Both the position numbers and the translations under genes were made by a program. Shown here piece by piece: positions 43,550 to 51,754 of a DNA stretch of 64,000 bases; within the stretch, counting starts at the first letter, position 1; each line of letters starts with the position of its first letter. This DNA comes from JALZKA01 sp963754045. Its GTDB lineage: Bacteria; Actinomycetota; Thermoleophilia; Solirubrobacterales; 70-9. The stretch spans positions 124,001 to 188,000 of the forward strand of contig CAVWEN010000003.1 in assembly GCA_963754045.1 (NCBI GenBank), in the 5' to 3' direction. The notes beneath the pieces were generated by a model, which was not told where the DNA came from, did no database searches, and saw nothing but the letters and a program-made list of their open reading frames with translations.

Positions 43550-44233
43550 ATGAAGCTCCCAACACCGAAAACACTGCTGTCGACCACGCTTGCAGGCGCT
43601 GCGCTCGTCTGCGCGGGTACCGCCCTGGCCACGGTGACGGTCTACGACAACCCGATCAACTCGGGCAATCAGATGCGCGAGCTGAAGCAGGTGACCGGTG
43701 GTAGCAGTAAGTGCCGCCGCGACTTCTCGACCAATCGCAAGGTGATGAGGGTCAAGGTGAGGGGCAGGCGTCTCTGCGGTTACCGCCCGCCCGTCGAAGG
43801 CGATTCGAACGGCCCCGATCTACAGCTGCGGTTGGTCGGCACGATCCTCAAGGGCACCAGCAAGCGCGCTCGCAAAGCCGGGTACCTGGCCGTTGGCGTC
43901 CGCTCGGCCGGCGTCCGCGGCTACACGCTCGAAGTGCGCCCGCGAACACGGCGATTCACCCTGAGCCGCGGCCCTGACAGCGGTGCCTTCCCCGTGGGCG
44001 GGCGCAGCAACAAGATCAAGGGCGTCGGTCAGCGCAACGTCATCAGCCTCCGCGCCTTCGGCAACGTCGTCATCGCGACCGCTAACGGCTCCAGGCTGGC
44101 AAAGGTCACGGACCCTGGCGGAAATCACGTTGATGGCCGCCGGACGACGTTCGGCGTCGGCAGTAACAAGGATTTGAATCCGGGTCCGATTGGGCGGATC
44201 GAGCGCGTCACCGTGACGATCCCCAACCCCTAG
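43550..44233 (+). CDS. Secreted protein with concanavalin-like beta-sandwich
   Basis: A 227-residue exported protein with signal peptide (LLSTTLAGAALVCAGTALA-T). The mature part has one cysteine pair (SKCRRDF, RLCGYRP) and a LamG/DUF1080-like pattern: LEVRPRTRRFTLSRG, NVISLRAFGNVVIATANGSRL and later GRRTTFGVGSNK. Such domains bind polysaccharide or cleave glycosidic derivatives. It lies between the MBL gene and clpS on the same strand. The function is inferred from fold only. Confidence 0.65.
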   Translation: MKLPTPKTLLSTTLAGAALVCAGTALATVTVYDNPINSGNQMRELKQVTGGSSKCRRDFSTNRKVMRVKVRGRRLCGYRPPVEGDSNGPDLQLRLVGTILKGTSKRARKAGYLAVGVRSAGVRGYTLEVRPRTRRFTLSRGPDSGAFPVGGRSNKIKGVGQRNVISLRAFGNVVIATANGSRLAKVTDPGGNHVDGRRTTFGVGSNKDLNPGPIGRIERVTVTIPNP

Positions 44234-44267
44234 ACCGCTCTCCGTTCAGGGCATAGTCTGGGCCGCG

Positions 44268-44558
44268 GTGGCAACCGAGACGATCGAACGCCCGCGGGTT
44301 GCGGGTCCCGGCGGCGGGTTAGGGGGCAACTGGATGGTCATCGTCCTCAACGATGACCACAACACGTTCGATCACGTCGCGAAGACGCTGGCGCGGGTCG
44401 TCCCGGGGGTGAACCTCGAATCAGGCTACGGGTTTGCGGATCGCATCCACAATCGCGGTCAGGCCACGGTTTGGACGGGTCCGCGAGAGCCGGCCGAGCT
44501 TTACTGGGAACAGCTCGAAACGGCGGGTCTGACGATGGCTCCGCTCGAGAGTCATTGA
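44268..44558 (+). CDS. clpS: ATP-dependent Clp protease adaptor ClpS
   Basis: A 96-residue adaptor that delivers N-degron substrates to ClpAP/ClpCP. VIVLNDDHNTFDHV (degron-binding DD...F), the VVPGVNLESGYGFADRIHNRGQATVW helix-strand and the closing LETAGLTMAPLE are typical. The GTG start lies 34 bp after the secreted-protein gene. The last 138 bp are also read on the other strand by the following small gene, an unusually long tail-to-tail overlap. Confidence 0.92.
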   Translation: MATETIERPRVAGPGGGLGGNWMVIVLNDDHNTFDHVAKTLARVVPGVNLESGYGFADRIHNRGQATVWTGPREPAELYWEQLETAGLTMAPLESH

Positions 44559-44810
44559 ACTCTCGCCCACCTGGCCGGCGCGCAGTTCCAGCAACTCCCG
44601 GAGCTCCGCGGTTCGCAGGAAGGGATCGGAGATGTGCTCGTCGGTATCGAGCGAGACAGCGGCCAGGAGCCGTCCCTCGACCAAGGCGCCGAGCAGCTCG
44701 CCGTTCGGGACTGACCGCGTGTCGCGCCCGGCGAGGTCCGCGACGGCCTGCTCGTCGGCTTCGGTGAGCCTCCGAATCGTGATGGGTGTGATTGCGTGTC
44801 GTTCTCGCAT
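44421..44810 (-). CDS. Small actinobacterial protein, overlapping clpS
   Basis: A 129-residue protein. Residues 1-80 (ITPITIRRLTEADEQAVADLAGRD, then LLAAVSLDTDEHISDPFLRTAEL) match a widespread small actinobacterial protein that resembles the front half of a GNAT fold. The last 45 residues overlap clpS antisense and have no counterpart in the usual length, as if the original stop was lost. A strong GGGGAGGG sits 8 bases before ATG 44810, so this start is firm. It is divergent from the LysR gene. Confidence 0.72.
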   Translation of the reverse strand: MRERHAITPITIRRLTEADEQAVADLAGRDTRSVPNGELLGALVEGRLLAAVSLDTDEHISDPFLRTAELRELLELRAGQVGESSMTLERSHRQTRRFELFPVKLGRLSRTRPNRGLTAIVDAIRKPVA

Positions 44811-44883
44811 TTCGTGCCCTCCCCCTTTCAACGGTTTGGCTCCTCGTTTCGTGATGTGCCCAGCATCGCTCAAGGTTCGAATA

Positions 44884-44923
44884 AGCGCAACACGGATTAT
44901 TGACAGACCTGATAAGTTGCGCT
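44884..44923. promoter_or_regulatory. Inverted repeat, probable LysR-type operator
   Basis: Perfect 8-bp arms AGCGCAAC (44884-44891) and GTTGCGCT (44916-44923) are separated by 24 bp in the region between the LysR start and the divergent small gene. LysR regulators usually bind such divergent sites, including their own promoters. Confidence 0.5.
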
Positions 44924-44924
44924 A

Positions 44925-45857
44925 ATGCTCGATGTCCGCCGCCTCAACGTCCTCCGCGAGGTCGTAGCCCACGGGTCGTTCTCGGCGGCGGCCGAAGCCC
45001 TGTATCTGTCGCAGTCGGCGGTCTCACAGCAAGTCGCCACGCTCGAGCGGGAGGTGGGCGCGACGCTGCTTGAGCGCACGCGGGGCGGGACGAAACCGAC
45101 CGAGGCAGGGCGCAGGCTCGTCTCGCACGCTGACGCCGCGATCGCTCGTCTCGAGGAGGCCGAGCGAGACCTTGCGGCGCTCGCGGGGCTCGAGGGCGGC
45201 GAGGTGAGGATCGCGAGCTTTCCCAGCGCAAGCGCGACGGTGCTCACCAGGGCGATCTCGGACTTCATCGTCCGCCACCCCAAGGTGCGGCCCAGCGTCG
45301 CCGAGCTGGAGCCGGAGGATTCGATCCCAGCGCTGCGTTCCGGGGACCTCGACCTCGCTCTCACATTCGACTATCCCGCGCAGCCCGCACCGGAAGAGCG
45401 CGACGTCGAGCTGACGCTCCTTCTGACTGAGGCGATGCACGTGGCGCTCCCGAAGGCGCACCCACTGGCGGCCGAGAACCGGATTCAGCTGACCGACCTG
45501 GCGGGTGAGGACTGGCTCTGCGGCGTATGTCCCAGCTCATGTGGCGAGCTGGTCAAGGGTGTCTGCCGCGAGGCGGGCTTCGAGCCGCGAGTCGCGTTCG
45601 AATCGAACGACTACATGGTCCAGCAGGGCTACGTCGCCGCCGGCCTGGGCGTGACCCTGCTGCCCGATCTCGCCCTGACGACCCTTCGCAGCGACATCGT
45701 GATCCGCCCGCTCGCGCCGAACGGCCCTCAGCGCCGAGTCTGGGCCGCGACACGGTCCCAGGGCTCGCGCTCAGCCGCGACCGACGCGATGCTGGCTGTT
45801 TTGGTCGAGACTGGAGCGGGCTTCACGGCGCAGAGCGCAGATCTGCGCGCCGCTTAG
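44925..45857 (+). CDS. LysR-family transcriptional regulator
   Basis: A 310-residue regulator. The N-terminal winged helix (RRLNVLREVVAHGSFSAAAEALYLSQSAVSQQVATLE) and the C-terminal effector domain with VRIASFPSASATVLT and FESNDYMVQQGYVAAGLGVTLLP are complete. Three cysteines in a row (GVCPSSCGELVKGVC) in the effector domain are unusual and might sense thiol oxidation. The ATG has no visible ribosome binding site. The target gene is likely its divergent neighbour or itself. Confidence 0.9.
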   Translation: MLDVRRLNVLREVVAHGSFSAAAEALYLSQSAVSQQVATLEREVGATLLERTRGGTKPTEAGRRLVSHADAAIARLEEAERDLAALAGLEGGEVRIASFPSASATVLTRAISDFIVRHPKVRPSVAELEPEDSIPALRSGDLDLALTFDYPAQPAPEERDVELTLLLTEAMHVALPKAHPLAAENRIQLTDLAGEDWLCGVCPSSCGELVKGVCREAGFEPRVAFESNDYMVQQGYVAAGLGVTLLPDLALTTLRSDIVIRPLAPNGPQRRVWAATRSQGSRSAATDAMLAVLVETGAGFTAQSADLRAA

Positions 45858-46165
45858 GCCTCGCTGCGGTCGAGCGCGGCCTCGGCGACCAGCGAGTGCC
45901 AGTTCGGCAGCAACGGCTTGTGGTAGTAGCTCATCGCGTCCTGGCGCAGCGAGGAGATCTCGTCCGAGGCCCAGTAGGTCTCGAAGTCGTTCTTGTCGGA
46001 CCACACCGATACCTGCCGAAAATGCAGCGGGTCATCGACGTTGCGAGTGAGGTAGCACGCGCTCGCGCCCGCCGCCAGCGCCCGGTCGAGCGCGGGGCTC
46101 CAGGCCCTAAACCACTCCTCGGCTCGAAACGGGGTCACATGCCAGTCGATGTTGCAGACGTGCAT
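45854..46165 (-). CDS. Antibiotic-biosynthesis-monooxygenase-like small protein
   Basis: A 103-residue protein with the dimeric alpha/beta-barrel pattern (ASACYLTRNVDDPLHFRQVSVWSDKNDFETYW). It has the segment 'SDEISSLRQDAMSYYHKPLLPNWH'-like helices near its end. Members of this fold act as small monooxygenases or heme-degrading enzymes, but no catalytic residue can be singled out here. It overlaps LysR by 4 bp tail-to-tail and lies downstream of the sulfatase. Confidence 0.65.
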   Translation of the reverse strand: MHVCNIDWHVTPFRAEEWFRAWSPALDRALAAGASACYLTRNVDDPLHFRQVSVWSDKNDFETYWASDEISSLRQDAMSYYHKPLLPNWHSLVAEAALDRSEA

Positions 46166-46176
46166 CGCGCGGCATC

Positions 46177-47661
46177 CTACCTTGCAATGAGGCGTTCGAG
46201 GCGAGAGTCCAGGCGTGCTGCCAGGGCATTGGCCGCACGCGATTGGCCGCCCGCCAGGTTGTCGAGCTCGTGCGGGTCTGCTTCGAGGTCGTAGAGCTCG
46301 AGCGCCGGCGGCTCGAGTGCCCCCCCGGGATCGGCCGTAGTCCGCGAATAGAGATAACTCGGGGTGCGCAGCGCTTCGTAGGTATAGGTCTCGTCCAACT
46401 CGAGCAGCAGCGCGCGGTCTTCAGGCCATTGCTGACCGCGCCCCTCGATCAAGGGCCTCAGGGAGCGCCCGTCGAGCGCACGGCACCTACCGGGCTTCGT
46501 ACAGGGCCTGGCCCCCGCGAAGTCGAGCAGGGTCGGAGCCAGATCCACCGTCCCGACCAGCTCATCGATGCGCGCAGGCACGTCGCCGGCGATGTTGGCA
46601 CCGACCCGTATCGCCAGCGGAACCTGTGCGCTCGCGCGGTAGGGGAGCCGCTTCTCGCGCCCGATTGCATGTTCGCCGAAGAAGAAGCCGTTGTCGGAGA
46701 GGAACACGAGCACCGAGTTCTCAAGCTCGCCCGAGTCCTCGAGCGCTGCGACGAGTCGTTCGATCCCGTCGTCGACCGCCCGCATGCTCGCCAGGGTGCA
46801 GCGCCACCTGAGGGTGATCGATGCGATCTCCCGCTTGCCAAGGGGCGGCGCGTCGGCGATCGCCCTCGGCTTGTCTGATCGGTCGGTCTCGTTGAAGCTC
46901 GGACCCCGAGGCAGCTGGTCCCGGGCGAATCGCGCGAACGTCTTGCGATCGGGCGGTTTCGGGACCAGGCCGGGGCACGATGGGTCGGCGGCCGCGGTTA
47001 CGTGCGGGGCGTTGTAGGCGAGCCACATGAAGAGCGGTTTGCCGTCGCTGGGGAGTCCTTCGACCTCGGCGACGGCGCGGTCCGTGTACTGCGTCGTCGA
47101 GTAGTGCCCGGGGCGGTCGCCGTAGTGCTCGAGCCGCCGGTCGTCGTTGACGATGTAGTCGAAGTAGTTCGGATAGTTGAAGGTCGCGTGCCAGGAATCC
47201 CAACCGGGCGCCGGCCGGACCACCTGCTCGTATCCGTTCAGGAACTTGCCGACGAAGGCCGTGCGGTACCCGGCCCGCCCGAGCCAGGCCGGCAGCAGGT
47301 TCGCCTTGTCGCGCAGATCCGGATAACCGGGGACGTTTCCGAGGACGCCGTGTTTGTGCGGGTATTGGCCGGTGAGGAACGTGGCCCGGGCCGGGCAGCA
47401 CAGCGGCGGAGTCGCTATCGCCTGGTCGAAGATCGCGCCCCGGGGTCCGTTGAAGAGCCTCCATGCATACGGCATTGGCCGGGGGGCAAAGCTGGCGTTC
47501 GTCTGATCGTCGGTCATGACGACGATCAGATTCGGCTTCGCCTCCGGGCCACGGGTGTGTGCGGGCGGCGCAACGGGCTCGGCGCCACCGCACCCCGCGA
47601 GGACCAGGATCGCGGGTACGAAAAACCAGACCGGGCGCGTTACGCGCCGACCTCGGCCCAG
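46177..47661 (-). CDS. Lipoprotein sulfatase (formylglycine-dependent type)
   Basis: About 494 residues. A lipoprotein signal ends at the lipobox LAGC, then the sulfatase fold begins with LIVVMTDDQTN. The formylglycine motif CCPAR within PPLCCPARATFLTGQYPHKHG, GKFLNGY and the metal-binding LSDNGFFFGEH are intact. It should cleave sulfate esters outside the membrane after modification of Cys. No ATG, GTG or TTG start occurs in frame between the end of ccr's last codons and the signal; a CTG at 47661 gives a perfect lipoprotein signal, though longer in-frame starts up to 47901 exist. The 5' end overlaps ccr. Confidence 0.85.
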   Translation of the reverse strand: MGRGRRVTRPVWFFVPAILVLAGCGGAEPVAPPAHTRGPEAKPNLIVVMTDDQTNASFAPRPMPYAWRLFNGPRGAIFDQAIATPPLCCPARATFLTGQYPHKHGVLGNVPGYPDLRDKANLLPAWLGRAGYRTAFVGKFLNGYEQVVRPAPGWDSWHATFNYPNYFDYIVNDDRRLEHYGDRPGHYSTTQYTDRAVAEVEGLPSDGKPLFMWLAYNAPHVTAAADPSCPGLVPKPPDRKTFARFARDQLPRGPSFNETDRSDKPRAIADAPPLGKREIASITLRWRCTLASMRAVDDGIERLVAALEDSGELENSVLVFLSDNGFFFGEHAIGREKRLPYRASAQVPLAIRVGANIAGDVPARIDELVGTVDLAPTLLDFAGARPCTKPGRCRALDGRSLRPLIEGRGQQWPEDRALLLELDETYTYEALRTPSYLYSRTTADPGGALEPPALELYDLEADPHELDNLAGGQSRAANALAARLDSRLERLIAR

Positions 47662-48896
47662 ACGGCACCGTCGCCATCCTCGTGCTGGCCCTCGTCCTTG
47701 GACTCGGCGCCGACCATCGCGGTGATCTTGCCCGCATGCTTGTTCTCGTGCATCAGCTGGTGCGCCTCGGGAATGCCGTCGAAGCCCATGGCCTTCCACA
47801 GGACCGGGCGGATCTTGCCCTCGGCCATCAGCTGGTTGGCGCGCATGCACTCGTACGCGTTGGCAAAGTGGGAGCCGATGATCTCCTTCTGCTTCATCCA
47901 CAGGTAGCGGACGTCGAAGTCGAGTGTGTAGCCCGATGTCGCGCCGCAGATCACGACCTTGCCGAACGGCTTCACGGTGAAGACGGACGTCGGAAAAGTG
48001 GCCTGGCCTACGTGCTCGAAAACGACGTCGGGCGCATCGCCGAGGATGCCCTTGACCTGCTTCGCGAACGCGCGCGAGACCTTGAAGCGCTCCTTCTCCT
48101 CGTCGGCCGACTCACCGCCCTTTCGCATCATCCCGGCGAACTCGTTGCGGTCGATGTAGTCGACCGCGCCGAGCTGTTTGACGAGCTCGCCCTTCTCAGC
48201 CGAGCTGACGACGCCGACGGCGTTTGCACCCGCCGCCTTGCAGAGCTGGACTGCGAAGACGCCGAGGCCGCCGGCTGCGCCCCAGATCAGGACGTTGTGC
48301 CCCGCCTGGATCTTGCAACGGTCCATCAGCATCCGGTAGGCGGTGAAGTAGGTGAGCCCGTAGGCGGACGAGTCCACCCAGGAGAGGTTTCGTGGTTTCG
48401 GCAGCAACTGCTGTGCCTGCACCTTCGTGAACTGGGCAAAGGAGCCCCAGGTGGTCTCGTAGCCCCAGATCCGCTGGCTCGGCGCCGCCATCGGGTCCAG
48501 CCCATGCACTTCCACGTCCTCGTAGGAGGCCTGGTTGCAATGGATTACGACTTCGTCGCCGGGCTTCCAGTTGGTCACTCCGGCCCCGACCTTCCAGACG
48601 GTCCCGGAGGCGTCCGAGCCGCCGATGTGGTGGCCGAACTCGGGGTGGTCGCCGTAGCCGAAAACCGACACAGGCTTGCCAAGCGCAGCCCAGACGTTGT
48701 TGAAGTTGACGCCGGCGGCCATGACCCGCACGATCACCTCGAAAGCGGCGGGTTCCGGAACCTCGATTTCCTCGAGCTGGAAAGCCGTCATCGGCTCGCT
48801 CTCACGGTCTTGGCGGATGACCCAGGCGGCCATCGTCTCCGGCAGCGTGCCCGGCTCCACATCGAGGTTCGACACCTGCGCTACGTCTACGGCCAC
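47640..48896 (-). CDS. ccr: Crotonyl-CoA carboxylase/reductase
   Basis: Key enzyme of the ethylmalonyl-CoA pathway: reductive carboxylation of crotonyl-CoA with NADPH and CO2 to (2S)-ethylmalonyl-CoA. The 418 residues form a medium-chain dehydrogenase with GSDASGTVWKVG, VLIWGAAGGLGVFAVQL and FDVRYLWMKQKEIIGSHFAN. CO2-binding residues known from Kitasatospora Ccr are traceable: Asn in GVNFNN, Glu in GYET (Tyr in place of Phe before it, as in Rhodobacter) and His in GSHFAN. GTG 48896 has GGAG 10 bp upstream; ATG 48962 is possible but would leave only 32 bp of divergent region. It ends inside the sulfatase start. Confidence 0.93.
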   Translation of the reverse strand: MAVDVAQVSNLDVEPGTLPETMAAWVIRQDRESEPMTAFQLEEIEVPEPAAFEVIVRVMAAGVNFNNVWAALGKPVSVFGYGDHPEFGHHIGGSDASGTVWKVGAGVTNWKPGDEVVIHCNQASYEDVEVHGLDPMAAPSQRIWGYETTWGSFAQFTKVQAQQLLPKPRNLSWVDSSAYGLTYFTAYRMLMDRCKIQAGHNVLIWGAAGGLGVFAVQLCKAAGANAVGVVSSAEKGELVKQLGAVDYIDRNEFAGMMRKGGESADEEKERFKVSRAFAKQVKGILGDAPDVVFEHVGQATFPTSVFTVKPFGKVVICGATSGYTLDFDVRYLWMKQKEIIGSHFANAYECMRANQLMAEGKIRPVLWKAMGFDGIPEAHQLMHENKHAGKITAMVGAESKDEGQHEDGDGAVWAEVGA

Positions 48897-48941
48897 GTTG
48901 GTCCCACTCCAGTTCGTTCGGGGGCAAAGAGCGGGCGGGAT

Positions 48942-48972
48942 GGTACCGGCTGTCAGGTTCACGTCCGGTACC
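48942..48972. promoter_or_regulatory. Inverted repeat in the ccr divergent promoter region
   Basis: Perfect 8-bp arms GGTACCGG (48942-48949) and CCGGTACC (48965-48972) around a 15-bp spacer lie between ccr (minus) and the coiled-coil nuclease-like gene (plus). It is operator-like and well placed to control either gene; the regulator is unknown. Confidence 0.4.
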
Positions 48973-48994
48973 GCGACTACGTTCAGGAATCATT

Positions 48995-50290
48995 ATGGAA
49001 GCCTCGGAGAAGCCACAACTTCAGCTCGACGCCCACGCTGGCGCCACCGTCCGCGCGATCGGCGATCGCCTCGTTATCGAGTCGCTCACCGTCAACGACG
49101 AGCGTGCCGCGCGCGTCGTTCGTGACCGGGCCGAGGCCGGGGTCCAGCCCACCGAGGTGGTCGTCAAGGCGATCGAGATCGGTGCCCGGGTCCTCGACGG
49201 CGAGGAGACCGCAGCCAACGTAGATTTCGTGCGTCGCGAACTCGGTGAGGCGCTCGGCGAGCTGGGGCTCAAGCTCGACGGGACGCTCTCCGACGCCGGC
49301 GAGGCGATCGCGGAACAGCTCGGCGAAACCTTTGGCGGCGACGAGTCGGTTCAGGCACAGATTCGCGACATCGTGACGGCGAACACGCGCGAGCAGATGG
49401 AGGCGATGGTTCGGGTGCTGACGTCTGACGACAATTCGAATCCGCTGGTCGCCGTGCAGAAGCAGCTCGGCAAGTCGATGCTGGAGGCCGAGGAGCGAAA
49501 CCGCGCCGCCACCGAGCAGCTCCGCAAGAGCCACCAGGAACAGGCACTCGCTCAGAAGGGTGAGATCGGCCGCCTCCGCGAGGAGATCGCGCGCCTGACC
49601 GAGCGCGACGAAGCTGAGGAGCGGGTGGCCGCGGAGGCCGAGCGGGGCACCGCCAAGGGCCGTACCTTCGAGGAGCTGACCCAGGCGACGCTGGAGATGA
49701 TCGCCGGCGAGCACGGCGACGCTGCGATTCATACCGGCGATCGCACGAACGAGTCAGGTTCGAAGCAAGGCGACACCGTGGTCGAGATCGGGGCCGCCGT
49801 AGGTGTCTCGCTTGGGACGATCGTGTTCGAGTCCAAGAACAAGAAGCTCTCCAAGAACGACGCGTGGGCCGAGCTGACCGGCTGCATGCGCGAGCGCGAT
49901 GCCGACTACTCGGTGCTCGTGGTTGCCGGCGATGACAAGGTGCCATCGGGCCTCGACGAACTGACCGAGTACCAGGGCAACAAGATGATCGCGGTGCTCG
50001 ATCGCGATGCGCCAGATCCGTTGGCGCTGCGCCTCGTCTATCGCTACGTCCGCGCACGCGTTCTTGCCGCGCGCGCCGACACCAGCCTGGAAGTCGACGC
50101 AGCGGGCGTGCGTGACGCGGCCGAGGAAGCCGGGGCCCAGCTCAAGCGGGTCAATCGCATCCGCAAGTCGCTCACGGGTGTCACCAACAGCGCTGACGCC
50201 GCCCGCGACGAGTTGAACGCGATGGTCGGCGACGTCGAAGCCTGCCTCGCGCGCATCGAAGCCCTGGTCGCTGCAGCAGTCAGCGACTAG
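48995..50290 (+). CDS. Coiled-coil protein with PD-(D/E)xK nuclease-like domain (DUF2130-like)
   Basis: A 431-residue protein. The middle (about 165-220: EEIARLTERDEAEERVAAE and neighbours) is a charged coiled coil. It is followed by KGRTFEELTQATLEMIAGEHGD, then GDTVVEIG and TIVFESKNKKLSKNDAWAEL. The order Asp ... Glu-Ser-Lys in consecutive strands is the PD-(D/E)xK nuclease signature, and the arrangement resembles DUF2130/RmuC-like proteins. A final helical region (380-430) follows. The work could be DNA cleavage in repair or defence, or a structural role; no partner restriction or repair genes are adjacent. The family assignment is tentative. Confidence 0.7.
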   Translation: MEASEKPQLQLDAHAGATVRAIGDRLVIESLTVNDERAARVVRDRAEAGVQPTEVVVKAIEIGARVLDGEETAANVDFVRRELGEALGELGLKLDGTLSDAGEAIAEQLGETFGGDESVQAQIRDIVTANTREQMEAMVRVLTSDDNSNPLVAVQKQLGKSMLEAEERNRAATEQLRKSHQEQALAQKGEIGRLREEIARLTERDEAEERVAAEAERGTAKGRTFEELTQATLEMIAGEHGDAAIHTGDRTNESGSKQGDTVVEIGAAVGVSLGTIVFESKNKKLSKNDAWAELTGCMRERDADYSVLVVAGDDKVPSGLDELTEYQGNKMIAVLDRDAPDPLALRLVYRYVRARVLAARADTSLEVDAAGVRDAAEEAGAQLKRVNRIRKSLTGVTNSADAARDELNAMVGDVEACLARIEALVAAAVSD

Positions 50291-50353
50291 GCCGGACTCC
50301 GGCGCGGAGCGGAGGCAGCGGCGCTCGCGGTGGGTGGAAGTCGCGAGGGGGTC

Positions 50354-50764
50354 TTAGGGGAGGAGTAGGTCGTTCTGCGCGCTTGGTCGCGCGGGCCCGA
50401 CCTCGAGCGTGTCCGGCTTGATGTCGATCTCGGCCCCTGCGGCAGCTTCGTAGGAGCCCTCCTGAAGATCCGCCTTGATCGTCCCGGTCGCTCCCGGAAC
50501 GATCTCGCCGGTCGCGTGGCTGGTCGGTCCCTCCAAGGTCAGCCGGACCGGGTCGGCTGTCTGATTAGACACGGTCAGATTCGCGATGCCAGCGCCGATC
50601 TCGCCGGGCGACACGGTGACATTTTCGTCGTCGATCGCCGCGGTGATCTCCAAAACTTTTGCTGCCCGTTGCTCGTTTTCGAAATCGTCCTCGCCACACG
50701 CGCCCAGTCCGAGCACGATCGCAAGCACGCCCAACGGCGCAACGAGCCTCCTCAGCAAGCCCAT
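50354..50764 (-). CDS. Putative lipoprotein
   Basis: A 136-residue exported protein with lipobox LGAC after a hydrophobic signal (APLGVLAIVLGLGAC). The mature part is acidic and beta-rich (ENVTVSPGEIGAGIANLTVSN, then PGATGTIKADLQEGSYEA), resembling a cupredoxin-like or Ig-like sandwich, but copper ligands are not visible. It stands next to ygfZ on the same strand. The function is unknown. Confidence 0.7.
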   Translation of the reverse strand: MGLLRRLVAPLGVLAIVLGLGACGEDDFENEQRAAKVLEITAAIDDENVTVSPGEIGAGIANLTVSNQTADPVRLTLEGPTSHATGEIVPGATGTIKADLQEGSYEAAAGAEIDIKPDTLEVGPARPSAQNDLLLP

Positions 50765-50788
50765 CGTGCGCGGAACCCTAACCGAAGC

Positions 50789-51727
50789 TCAGGCGAATGG
50801 AAGGTCAACGACCGTCGCCTCGATGGAACCGTCCACTTCGACGGTCGTACCCGGCTCTGCCTCGCGGCGCAAAATCGCCAAGGCGAGCGGCCCGCGAGCG
50901 GGGGAGAGGACCGCCGTTCCCAATCGCCCGACCTCCTTCTCGCCCACCACCACGACCGAGTCGTCCGCGGCCGGCTCACCGAGCTTTAGTCCGCGAAGGT
51001 GGCGGTTCGGCTTACCCTTGTAGTGCAGGCGAGCCACGGTCTCCTGGCCGATGTAGCAACCCTTTGTAAACGAGACGGCGCGCTCGTTGATACCCGCTTC
51101 CTGGGGGATCGTCGCCGTGGTCATCTCGCGCCCGAAGCGCGGCCGCCCGTTCTCGACCCGGACGATCTCGAGCGCTTCGTCGCCAACCGGCGCGACGCCC
51201 ATGCGCCCGAGCTCCGCGGTCACCGCGGCGGCCGCATCGGCTGCGATCACGAGGTCCACGCCCTCGGCGGTGCGAACCGCACGGGCTTCGGCGCCGCCCA
51301 CCAGCGCCCCGGCGTGCGCGAGTTCGGCCCCAAGGGGGGCGAGCCCGGTGCGATCGAAAGTCGCCGGCCCCACCAGTGCAATCACGGCTGTCTCCGCCGA
51401 TCGATCCTCCACCGCGACGTCGCGGCCGACCGAGTACATCGTCAAGTGTCGAAGGGCGGCATCGAGCGCGATGGGCTCGAGTAGCAGCAACACGCCCTCG
51501 TCCAGGCGCAGCACGTCCATATCAGCCTGCATACGACCCTTGCGGTCAAGCAGTGCGCCGTAGCAACCCTCAGCGGGCACTAGCGCCTCGATGTCGTTGG
51601 TTAGCTGCCCCTGCAGGTATTCGGCGGCGTCGGCCCCGGATACCGCGATGACGCTGCGCTCGCGCCGGGCGTAACCGGACTCCTCGCGCACGGCCCGATA
51701 CTGACCGTCGATTCCCACCTCGCTCAC
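50789..51727 (-). CDS. ygfZ: Folate-binding YgfZ/GcvT-like protein
   Basis: A 312-residue YgfZ-family protein that supports assembly or repair of certain Fe-S enzymes with the help of tetrahydrofolate. The characteristic motif KGCYIGQETVARLHYKG is present with its conserved Cys, and the N-terminal half has GADAAEYLQGQLTNDIEAL and LLDRKGRMQADMDVLRL. The length is normal. It is divergent from the multicopper oxidase gene. Confidence 0.92.
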   Translation of the reverse strand: MSEVGIDGQYRAVREESGYARRERSVIAVSGADAAEYLQGQLTNDIEALVPAEGCYGALLDRKGRMQADMDVLRLDEGVLLLLEPIALDAALRHLTMYSVGRDVAVEDRSAETAVIALVGPATFDRTGLAPLGAELAHAGALVGGAEARAVRTAEGVDLVIAADAAAAVTAELGRMGVAPVGDEALEIVRVENGRPRFGREMTTATIPQEAGINERAVSFTKGCYIGQETVARLHYKGKPNRHLRGLKLGEPAADDSVVVVGEKEVGRLGTAVLSPARGPLALAILRREAEPGTTVEVDGSIEATVVDLPFA

Positions 51728-51754
51728 CCCCCGATCTTAGGTCGTGGGGCAATC

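Noticed and set aside
44900..44928. TTGACA-N17-TAATGC promoter for the LysR gene
   Set aside because: The would-be -10 box overlaps the start codon at 44925, so transcription would begin inside the gene.
47559..49223. Long plus-strand frame (554 codons) across the sulfatase/ccr region
   Set aside because: It is antisense to well-supported ccr and sulfatase genes and has no recognisable domain; a product of high GC third-position bias.
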